DNA of 13,502 bases, taken from the NCBI GenBank assembly GCA_016302005.1, contig JAEDOK010000036.1, forward strand, positions 1-13,502. The letters run 5' to 3'. A program made the position numbers and the translations under genes. Below, piece by piece: positions 6,218-12,080 of the stretch. The notes under the pieces were generated by a model that did not search any database, was not told the DNA's origin, and was given only the letters and a program-made list of their open reading frames with translations. The stretch is from Oscillospiraceae bacterium. Its GTDB lineage: Bacteria; Bacillota_A; Clostridia; Oscillospirales; Oscillospiraceae. Positions within the stretch are counted from its first letter, which is position 1, and every line of letters starts with the position of its first letter.

Positions 6218-6667
6218 TTATTTTTTCAGCAAATCGCGGATCTCGGTGAGAAGCTTTTCCTCATTGCTCGGCTCCGGAGGGGGCGCAGGAGCTTCTTCCT
6301 CTTTCTTCTTTCCCAGCTCGCGCAGGCGATTCATGCCTTTTACCATCATGAAAATGACAAATGCGAGGATCAGAAAGCTGATCACGGCGGACAGAAAATC
6401 GCCGAAGCACAGGTAGTTCTCGACAACCTCGCCGGTCTCAGGGTTGATCTTGTCCCCAAAGAGAGACGGCAGGCGGATCTTCCAACTGGAAAAGTCAATG
6501 CTGCCTGTGAAGATCGAGATGATCGGCATAATGATATTGTTGGTGAAGGAGGTGACAAGATCCTTGAACACACCGCCGATGATTACGCCGATTGCCATGT
6601 CGAACATATTGCCCTTCACGGCAAATTCTTTGAATTCCTTCAGAAATTTGCTGCTCTTCTTGGCCAT
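6218..6667 (-). CDS. mscL: Large-conductance mechanosensitive channel MscL
   Basis: Homopentameric inner-membrane channel that opens under membrane tension to release solutes on osmotic down-shock. The 149 residues (E. coli has 136) begin with the amphipathic N-terminal helix KFLKEFKEFAVKGN. The pore-lining TM1 follows (NMFDMAIGVIIGGVFKDLVTS, about 20-40), then the periplasmic loop, TM2 (about 88-110, FGDFLSAVISFLILAFVIF) and the cytoplasmic helix EEKLLTEIRDLLK. A Pro/Glu-rich stretch EEEAPAPPPEP joins TM2 to that helix. AAAGGAG seven bases before the ATG decides the start at 6667 over an ATG 20 codons upstream. It has its own candidate promoter and terminator, and follows serS by 82 bases. 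Confidence 0.96.
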   Translation of the reverse strand: MAKKSSKFLKEFKEFAVKGNMFDMAIGVIIGGVFKDLVTSFTNNIIMPIISIFTGSIDFSSWKIRLPSLFGDKINPETGEVVENYLCFGDFLSAVISFLILAFVIFMMVKGMNRLRELGKKKEEEAPAPPPEPSNEEKLLTEIRDLLKK

Positions 6668-6698
6668 AATTTTTCTCCTTTCTTTCAAATTTTGGGGT

Positions 6699-6727
6699 AT
6701 CGTAAAATACCTCGGTGAGCCGATCAA
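6699..6727 (-). promoter_or_regulatory. Candidate mscL promoter
   Basis: Minus strand -35 TTGATC (6722-6727), 17-base spacer, -10 TACGAT (6699-6704), about 30 bases before the start codon. It lies in the serS-mscL gap, which shows no clear terminator for serS. Confidence 0.4.
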
Positions 6728-6749
6728 AACTCGCCGCTGTGAACTGCGT

Positions 6750-8036
6750 TTACTTTTGAATGATCTCCAATCCGCCGAGGTACTTGCGCAGAACCTCCGG
6801 CACGACGACCGACCCGTCGGCGCGCTGGTTCTGTTCGACCATCGCCGGGAAAATACGAGATGTCGCCAGACCAGAGCCGTTCAGCGTGTGGACAAACTCC
6901 GTCTTGCCCGTCGCCTCACGGCGGAAGCGGATGTTGCCCCGCCTTGCCTGATAGTCACGGGCGTTCGAAACCGAGGAGACCTCCTTATACCCGTTCATGG
7001 ACGGGATTTGGATCTCTATGTCATAGGTTCGTGCCATGGATGCCGAGCAGTCGCCTGCGGCGAGCTTGACGGTGCGGAAGTGGAAGCCGAGATCGCGTAC
7101 GATCGCCTCCGCCTTCCCAACCAGCTCCTCAAACGCCTCGTCGGACTTCTCGGGCAGGGTGTACTGGAACATCTCAACCTTGTTGAACTGATGCCCCCGC
7201 ACCATGCCGCGCTCATCCGCGCGGTGCGAGCCTGCTTCGCGACGGAAGCAGGGCGTGTAGGCAAAAAGCTTATGCGGAAGCTCCGCCTCCGTCAGTATTT
7301 CTCCGCGATGCAGCGAGGCCAGCGCCGTCTCGGCTGTGGGGAGCATGAAGTGCATCCGATCATCCGTCGGATTTTCGATCTTATAGACCTCGTCGGCAAA
7401 TTTCGGGAACTGTCCCGCCGTCTCGCCGCATTGGTACTCGAGCATGTGCGGCAAAATGACCATCTCGTAGCCGTCGCGCAGATGGCAGTCAATGAAATAG
7501 TTGAGCAATGCCCACTCCAACTGCGCGCCCAGTCCGCGATAGATCCAAAAGCCGGAGCCAGCCAGCCGTGTGCCGCGCTCATAGTCGATCAGCCCGAGGT
7601 CGGTGCAGAGGTCAACGTGGTGCTTCGGTTCAAAATCAAACTTGTGCGGCTCGCCGTTGTAGCGCAGCGGGTCGTTGTTCTCCTTGCCGCCCGGCTTGAG
7701 ATCGGGGTCGGGAAGATTGGGAAGGGATAACATCAGCGTGCGGTATTCCGCCTCGACCTCTGTCAGCGCTTTGTCGTTCTCCGCAATCTGCGCCTTCAGC
7801 TCCGCCATGCGTTTGAAGATCGGCGCGACATCCTCGCCCGCCTTTTTCTTCATCGGAATTTCCTTCGAGACGCGGTTCTGCTCTGCCTTGTCCGTCTCCG
7901 TTTCGAGGATCAGTGCGCGGCGCTTTGCGTCCAGCTCCAAAATACGGTCAACTTGCGCGTCGCAATCGACCTCCTTTGCCCGAAGCCCTGCCTTGACTGC
8001 CTCGGGATTGTCCTTGATTCGCTTGATATCCAGCAT
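6750..8036 (-). CDS. serS: Serine--tRNA ligase
   Basis: Class II aminoacyl-tRNA synthetase that charges tRNA-Ser (and tRNA-Sec where present) with serine in the cytoplasm. The 428 residues match the family. Residues 1-105 form the tRNA-binding N-terminal domain with its antiparallel coiled-coil arm (MLDIKRIKDNPEAV, then charged heptads 30-100). The catalytic domain has motif 2 at 264-284 (CFRREAGS...RGMVRGHQF) and motif 3 at 386-394 (NGSGLATSR). The ATG at 8036 is preceded by GAGGTGG; a longer open frame upstream overlaps the neighbouring gene and is not used. It is the last gene of parA-parB-(8098-8532)-serS, a parAB-serS neighbourhood also seen in other clostridia. No T-box leader is visible in the 61-base gap upstream. 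Confidence 0.97.
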   Translation of the reverse strand: MLDIKRIKDNPEAVKAGLRAKEVDCDAQVDRILELDAKRRALILETETDKAEQNRVSKEIPMKKKAGEDVAPIFKRMAELKAQIAENDKALTEVEAEYRTLMLSLPNLPDPDLKPGGKENNDPLRYNGEPHKFDFEPKHHVDLCTDLGLIDYERGTRLAGSGFWIYRGLGAQLEWALLNYFIDCHLRDGYEMVILPHMLEYQCGETAGQFPKFADEVYKIENPTDDRMHFMLPTAETALASLHRGEILTEAELPHKLFAYTPCFRREAGSHRADERGMVRGHQFNKVEMFQYTLPEKSDEAFEELVGKAEAIVRDLGFHFRTVKLAAGDCSASMARTYDIEIQIPSMNGYKEVSSVSNARDYQARRGNIRFRREATGKTEFVHTLNGSGLATSRIFPAMVEQNQRADGSVVVPEVLRKYLGGLEIIQK

Positions 8037-8097
8037 GTTTTCCACCTCAAATGAAATAATATCTGTAACAGAAATGATAATTCGCTTTGCCTTTTTC

Positions 8098-8532
8098 TCA
8101 GGGCAGCTTGTCCAGCAGCGCGTCATAGAGCTGCGCCGTCTCGTCAGAGAGCGCGTCGGCATAGCCCTCCAGCTCTGCCATATAGCCGTGGAAGGAAACC
8201 GTGTTTTGCGTCTGCCAGGCATTTTGCGCCAGCGCCAAAAGCTCGGCAGCCTTTGCGCTGCGCACCGTCGTATCCAGCTCGGCGCGGAGCTGCTCATTTT
8301 CGCTGCGCGCCGCCTCCAACTCGTCTTCCATCTCTTCAATATTTTCTCGTGCGCCGCTGTTTGCCGCGTCCAAATCGTCCTGCATGGTATGCACCTTCAC
8401 CAGCAGCGAGAGGGCTACCAGCAAAAAGGCAACCGCAAACATGATACCTAAGTACTCTAACATGGCGCGTTTCTTTCGAGAGGAAAGCGGCGCTTCTTCG
8501 CTTTCCCTGATTTTTTGCTCTTGTTCAGACAT
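8098..8532 (-). CDS. Single-pass membrane protein with coiled coil, unknown function
   Basis: I do not recognise a named family. The 144 residues comprise a charged cytoplasmic-like N terminus (1-22, ending SSRKKR) and one membrane helix (about 24-47, MLEYLGIMFAVAFLLVALSLLV). A coiled coil follows (about 50-90: repeated DDLDAAN, EEMEDELEAARSENEQLRAEL), then an Ala/Leu-rich C-terminal helical part. This topology resembles small division or spore-envelope scaffold proteins of the DivIC/FtsL type in outline only, without their sequence motifs. The start overlaps the parB stop by eight bases, with GGAGG just upstream, so translation is probably coupled to parB. In many clostridia a different small membrane protein (DUF4446) fills the slot between parB and serS. 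Confidence 0.8.
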   Translation of the reverse strand: MSEQEQKIRESEEAPLSSRKKRAMLEYLGIMFAVAFLLVALSLLVKVHTMQDDLDAANSGARENIEEMEDELEAARSENEQLRAELDTTVRSAKAAELLALAQNAWQTQNTVSFHGYMAELEGYADALSDETAQLYDALLDKLP

Positions 8533-9406
8533 TTGCTTCCTCCGTGCGCGGCAATGCTAACAGTGCGTCATACAGGCGCTGCAGATCATCCTCGCCGTAA
8601 AATTCCAGTTCAAAGCGCCCCTTGCGCCTACCGCTGACAATTTTGACCCGCCGCCCAAGCTGCTTTGTCAGCATTTTTTCACACTCGCCGACATAATCGA
8701 CGGTCAGCGCGGGCTTTGCCTTTTGCGGCTTCTCCTCTGCCGCCATGCGCTTGCACATGGCCTCCGCCTGCCTTACGGACAGCCGCAGGGCGATGATTTT
8801 CTGCGCCGCCGCCTTTTGTAGACGTTCGTTTGGCAGGGACAGCACCGCGCGGGCGTGCCCTGCGGAGAGAGTTCCGTCCTCTACCATCTCGCGCACCTCT
8901 TCGGGCAGCGCAAGCAGCCGCAGCGCGTTTGTGACCGCAGGGCGCGATTTTCCCACACGCGCTGCCGCCTGCTCCTGCGTCAGACCGTATTCCTCCATCA
9001 AAACGCGGTAGCCCTCTGCCTCTTCCATGGGGTTGAGATCCTGCCGCTGCAGGTTTTCGATGAGCGCAAGCTCCATGACCGTTCGATCATCCGCTTCAAG
9101 GACGACGACCGGCACCTCCTCTAAACCCGCCATCCGCGCTGCTCTCCAGCGGCGTTCGCCGGCGATGATCTGATAAAAGCCGCCGTCCAGCGTGCGCACC
9201 GCAAGGGGCTGCAAAATGCCATGCTCCGCAATGGAGTCAGCAAGCGCTTGCAGTTCCTCCTCGTCGAAGCTTTTGCGGGGCTGGTTCGGGTTCGGCTCGA
9301 CCTTTTGCAGAGGCAGTTTTGTAATTGTATCCGATGCGGGTGCTGCGGAAAAGTCGTCGATCAGTGCGCCGAGACCTTTCCCAAGCCCGCGTTGCTTTGT
9401 TGCCAT
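8525..9406 (-). CDS. parB: Chromosome-partitioning protein ParB/Spo0J
   Basis: CTP-dependent DNA clamp that loads at parS, spreads along DNA and recruits condensin during chromosome segregation. The 293 residues show the N-terminal ParA-contacting peptide (RGLGKGLGALI, 6-16) and the CTP-binding ParB/Srx domain with GERRWRA (83-89) and ENLQRQDLNPMEEA (117-130). A helix-turn-helix follows (about 141-165, LTQEQAAARVGKSRPAVTN), then a C-terminal dimerisation segment. Two perfect parS sites (10290-10305, 12051-12066) lie within 3 kb and are its expected binding sites. It starts 11 bases after parA and overlaps the following gene by eight bases, so all three are one operon. Confidence 0.97.
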   Translation of the reverse strand: MATKQRGLGKGLGALIDDFSAAPASDTITKLPLQKVEPNPNQPRKSFDEEELQALADSIAEHGILQPLAVRTLDGGFYQIIAGERRWRAARMAGLEEVPVVVLEADDRTVMELALIENLQRQDLNPMEEAEGYRVLMEEYGLTQEQAAARVGKSRPAVTNALRLLALPEEVREMVEDGTLSAGHARAVLSLPNERLQKAAAQKIIALRLSVRQAEAMCKRMAAEEKPQKAKPALTVDYVGECEKMLTKQLGRRVKIVSGRRKGRFELEFYGEDDLQRLYDALLALPRTEEANV

Positions 9407-9417
9407 TCCTGTTCCTC

Positions 9418-10188
9418 CTATCGCACGACCGCGTTTTCCCGCTTCAAGATCTCCTCCGCTACACCGAGGTATGCGACCGCGCCGCGTGAGCTTTTGTCAT
9501 AAGCGGTTACCGGCAAACCGTGGCTCGGCGCTTCGGCAAGCCGCACATTTCGCGGGATGACTGAGGCAAACACCTTGCCGGGAAAGTGACGGCGCACCTC
9601 CTGCGCAACCTGATTTGAAAAATTCGTCCGCCCGTCAAACATGGTCAGCAGTACGCCGAAAATCTCTAACTTCGGGTTCAGACGCCGCTTGATGGCGCGC
9701 AGAGTGGACATTAAATCGGATAAACCCTCGAGAGCGTAATACTCGCACTGCACGGGGATCATAATGCTGTCTGCCGCACACAGCGCGTTGAGCGTGAGCA
9801 GCTCGAGGGACGGCGGACAGTCAATGAAAATATAATCATAAGCATAGCGCAGAACGTCAAGCTGTGTTTTCAGCCGATATTCGCGCTTTTCGAGGGAAAT
9901 CAACTCTACGGATGCGCCTGCCAGCGCTGCCGTTGAGGGAATAACATCTCCGAAGTCCGTCTTGACAACACATTTCTCCGGCATAACGCCACCGATGACC
10001 ATCTCGTAAGCGCCGTTTGTGACCTGACGCTTTTCAATGCCGAGTCCCGAGGTCGCGTTTGCCTGGGGGTCAAAATCGCACAGCAGCACCCGCGCGCCTG
10101 AGGCGGCAAGCGCTGCGGTCAGGTTAACGGCACTTGTTGTTTTCCCGACGCCGCCCTTTTGGTTGACGACCGCGATGATTTTGCCCAT
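9418..10188 (-). CDS. parA: Chromosome-partitioning ATPase ParA/Soj
   Basis: Walker-type ATPase that binds DNA as an ATP dimer and is released by ParB; in Bacillus Soj also acts on DnaA and on sporulation. The 256 residues carry the deviant Walker A KGGVGKTT (11-18) with its signature lysine at the start, the A' motif CDFDPQAN (37-44) and the Walker B-like FIDCPPS. GGAGG twelve to eight bases before the ATG at 10188 supports MGKIIAVVNQ as N terminus; an in-frame extension of 22 codons upstream runs through the promoter and is not coding. A good promoter lies at 10226-10254, and a parS-bearing palindrome lies just upstream of it. Confidence 0.97.
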   Translation of the reverse strand: MGKIIAVVNQKGGVGKTTSAVNLTAALAASGARVLLCDFDPQANATSGLGIEKRQVTNGAYEMVIGGVMPEKCVVKTDFGDVIPSTAALAGASVELISLEKREYRLKTQLDVLRYAYDYIFIDCPPSLELLTLNALCAADSIMIPVQCEYYALEGLSDLMSTLRAIKRRLNPKLEIFGVLLTMFDGRTNFSNQVAQEVRRHFPGKVFASVIPRNVRLAEAPSHGLPVTAYDKSSRGAVAYLGVAEEILKRENAVVR

Positions 10189-10225
10189 TGCGCCGCCTCC
10201 TTTGCCTTTGTTTTCGCTGTCTCCA

Positions 10226-10254
10226 ATCATAGCACAGCCGAATCGGTTTTGCAA
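10226..10254 (-). promoter_or_regulatory. Promoter of the parA-parB-serS operon
   Basis: Minus strand -35 TTGCAA (10249-10254), 17-base spacer, extended -10 TGCTATGAT (hexamer 10226-10231), 38 bases before the parA start. The parS at 10290-10305 lies about 36 bases upstream of the -35, so spreading ParB could affect this promoter. Confidence 0.7.
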
Positions 10255-10271
10255 CCGTTTCCCTCAAATCC

Positions 10272-10312
10272 AAAAAATAAAAATTCCTATGTTTCACGTG
10301 AAACATAGGAAT
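10272..10312 (-). terminator. Terminator of lexA, built on a parS-containing palindrome
   Basis: 10283-10312 is a perfect 30-bp palindrome; on the minus strand it is followed by TTTTTATTTTTT (10283 down to 10272). It begins nine bases after the lexA stop codon. As RNA it would form about 13 bp with a four-base loop, although the stem is only moderately GC-rich. Its centre is the parS site. Confidence 0.65.
10290..10305. other. parS site 1 (ParB-binding, perfect consensus)
   Basis: TGTTTCACGTGAAACA, the exact 16-bp parS consensus of Bacillus and most bacteria. It is extended by seven further symmetric bases on each side. It lies between lexA and parA. Confidence 0.97.
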
Positions 10313-10320
10313 GGAAATAA

Positions 10321-10890
10321 TCAGTATTCACGAATGACTGCGCGAACCTTGCCTAAAATCACTGCCTCGCGCCCGTCGATGGGAGAATAGGCGGGATTCT
10401 CCGGCAGGAGCCAAACCTCCCCGTCCTTTCGGCAGAGCCGTTTCACGGTCGCCTCTTCCCCGAGCAGGGCTACAACAATATCACCGTGGTCAGCGGTCTG
10501 CTGCGCACGGACAATGACCTTATCTCCGCTTAAAATACCCGCCTCGATCATGGAATCCCCGCGCACCCGAAGCGCGAAGCAGCCCTCCTCCGCGTTCCAC
10601 GGAAGATATCCCTCGATGTTTTCGACGGCGAGAATCGGCTGACCTGCCGTAACAACGCCGACGATCGGCACACCCTGGGGCGCGGATAGGGAAATGGCGC
10701 GGTTTTTTGACCCGTCCACGGAAATTTCCCCCAAACGGTCCAATTCGGAGAGATGATAATGCACCGAAGCGGTAGAGCGAAGTCCGACTGCCCGCATGAT
10801 CTCCCGCACCGTCGGCGGATAGCCGTTCCGGGCGGTATATTCTTTTAAGTACGCAAGGATTTCCTCGCGCTTTGTACTCGTGCGTCCCAT
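10321..10890 (-). CDS. lexA: SOS repressor LexA
   Basis: Represses DNA-damage genes and cleaves itself when activated RecA forms. The 189 residues have an N-terminal winged helix (1-65: REEILAYLKEYTARNGYPPTVREI, then GLRSTASVHYHLSELDRLG), the cleavage site A82-G83 in VVTAGQP, catalytic S113 in RGDSMIEAG and general base K150 in EEATVKRL. The length is normal for Firmicutes, slightly shorter than E. coli LexA (202). GGAG precedes the ATG. The promoter at 11020-11048 leaves a leader of about 120 bases that contains a dispersed repeat fragment. No perfect GAACNNNNGTTC box was found; a weak one is listed at 11047-11058. Termination occurs at the parS palindrome. Confidence 0.97.
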   Translation of the reverse strand: MGRTSTKREEILAYLKEYTARNGYPPTVREIMRAVGLRSTASVHYHLSELDRLGEISVDGSKNRAISLSAPQGVPIVGVVTAGQPILAVENIEGYLPWNAEEGCFALRVRGDSMIEAGILSGDKVIVRAQQTADHGDIVVALLGEEATVKRLCRKDGEVWLLPENPAYSPIDGREAVILGKVRAVIREY

Positions 10891-10977
10891 TGCTTCAACT
10901 CCATCAAAAAACGTTGGTATTCAGAGCTTCCTTAGATTTCGTGTTTCGATCATCGTGACCGTTGCCCCTGATCTGTT

Positions 10978-11006
10978 ATTGCAAACGAGGCATGAGGCGT
11001 AGCAAT
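10978..11006. repeat. Fragment related to the MITE-like repeat, in the lexA leader
   Basis: ATTGC...GCAAT framing a GAGGC-rich centre; by eye most of its 29 bases align with 4979-5008 (shared ATTGC, CGAGG, GAGGCGT, GCAAT), allowing one gap. The outer arms of the longer copy are not evident here. It lies between the lexA promoter and the start codon, so it would be transcribed into the leader. Confidence 0.5.
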
Positions 11007-11019
11007 GTTTTCTGTTCAT

Positions 11020-11048
11020 ACTATAACACAAGAAAAGCCAAATTGCAA
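11020..11048 (-). promoter_or_regulatory. lexA promoter
   Basis: Minus strand -35 TTGCAA (11043-11048), 17-base spacer, -10 TATAGT (11020-11025). It lies just downstream of the radical SAM stop codon and about 130 bases before lexA. Confidence 0.65.
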
Positions 11049-11058
11049 ACATTTGTTT
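11047..11058 (-). promoter_or_regulatory. Weak LexA-operator-like dyad at the lexA -35 box
   Basis: AAAC-4-GTTT, against the Gram-positive SOS box core GAAC-4-GTTC. It abuts and overlaps the -35 hexamer, a suitable place for autorepression, but both outer bases deviate and the region is AT-rich. Confidence 0.25.
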
Positions 11059-11938
11059 AATATATTCCGTCGAGATTAAACGCGGGCAGCATTTCTGTCG
11101 TAGCGGAAGAGAACTCCTGCGTGTAGCCGTTTGTCACGCCGCAAAGCTCCAGCCACGAAACCGCACCGTCGTATTCCTCCTGCGTAAGAGTTCGATCCAG
11201 CGGCGGCTTTTGCGCACCCATCGGCACATACTGACACATCAGAGAAAACAGCACATCCTTTTTCGGAAATGCATCTGCGACCCATTCAATGACCCGCAGT
11301 GTATTCTCCAGATGCCCCGGCAAAACCAAATGGCGAATCACAACGCCGCACTGTATAATTCCATTCTCAATCACAACGCCGCCGGTCTGACGGTACATCT
11401 CCAATATCGCGGCGGTCGCGGTTTCGAAGTAGTCAGATGCATGGGATAGTTTTCCGGCAAGCGCATTGTCGGCATATTTGAGATCGGGAAGAAATACGTC
11501 AATTTTCCCCTCCAAGTCCCGCAGTGTCTCGACCCTCTCATATCCGCCGCAGTTCATGACCACCGGCACCGGCAGCTTTGGCGTAAGCGCGGGGAGAATA
11601 GAGGGTAAAAAATGCGTCGGCGTGACGAGGTCGATTGTCTCCGCGCCTTGCTCAATCAGACGCTCAAAAATCTCCCGCAAATGTGCAGGCGTTATTGCGA
11701 TGCCGCGACAGCCGACAGAGATGTCCGCGTTTTGGCAAAAGGAGCAGCACAGCGTACAGCCGCTGAAAAAGACCGCGCCTGTCCCGTTTTTTCCACCGAT
11801 CACCGGCTCCTCACCGTGGTGCAGCATCGCCCGCGCAAGCGTTGGCTCGGCGGGCATTCGGCAAAAGCCGCGTTCTCCGTTCGTTCGGTCGACGCCGCAT
11901 TGCCGCGGGCAGAGCCTGCAATTTTCATAGGTCAGCAT
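11057..11938 (-). CDS. Radical SAM protein, PflX-like (COG1313 type)
   Basis: A 293-residue radical SAM enzyme related to pyruvate formate-lyase activating enzymes. The cluster motif is CX3CX2C in SGCTLCCSFCQN (about residues 59-70), which binds the [4Fe-4S] cluster that cleaves S-adenosylmethionine. The N terminus adds CRLCPRQCGVDR...GFC, a second cysteine set found in the uncharacterised PflX/COG1313 group. DVFLPDLKY and the late QYVPMG...P segment also fit this group. The substrate is unknown; no pyruvate formate-lyase or other glycyl-radical gene is adjacent in the window. GGAGG before the ATG supports the start. The stop is 9-14 bases from the lexA promoter, with no terminator seen between, so some reading into lexA is possible. 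Confidence 0.88.
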   Translation of the reverse strand: MLTYENCRLCPRQCGVDRTNGERGFCRMPAEPTLARAMLHHGEEPVIGGKNGTGAVFFSGCTLCCSFCQNADISVGCRGIAITPAHLREIFERLIEQGAETIDLVTPTHFLPSILPALTPKLPVPVVMNCGGYERVETLRDLEGKIDVFLPDLKYADNALAGKLSHASDYFETATAAILEMYRQTGGVVIENGIIQCGVVIRHLVLPGHLENTLRVIEWVADAFPKKDVLFSLMCQYVPMGAQKPPLDRTLTQEEYDGAVSWLELCGVTNGYTQEFSSATTEMLPAFNLDGIY

Positions 11939-11958
11939 AAAATTCCTCCGATTTCGGA

Positions 11959-11987
11959 TTTACGAATGCTTGAGAGTATGCTACAAT
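11959..11987 (+). promoter_or_regulatory. Candidate promoter of the methyltransferase gene
   Basis: -35 TTTACG (11959-11964), 17-base spacer, extended -10 TGCTACAAT (hexamer 11982-11987). Transcription from here gives a leader of about 90 bases that includes parS site 2. The -35 is weak; the extended -10 is good. Confidence 0.45.
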
Positions 11988-12050
11988 GATAACAGATTAC
12001 GCCGCGTCTGCCAAGCCTGAATTTTCGGCGCGGATAAAACCAAAAACGAA

Positions 12051-12066
12051 TGTTTCACGTGAAACA
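12051..12066. other. parS site 2 (ParB-binding, perfect consensus)
   Basis: A second exact TGTTTCACGTGAAACA, 1.76 kb from the first. Unlike site 1 it has no extended palindrome and lies between a promoter and the start codon of the methyltransferase gene, with its right edge touching the ribosome binding site AAAGG. Confidence 0.97.
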
Positions 12067-12080
12067 AAGGAAAAACTGCC

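Noticed and set aside
6444..7730. Long plus-strand open frame of 428 codons across mscL and serS
   Set aside because: It is antisense to two clearly identified genes; the product has no domain features and arises from GC-rich codon structure.
8037..8097. T-box leader for serS
   Set aside because: The gap is only 61 bases, too short for a T-box, and no T-box consensus or terminator is visible.
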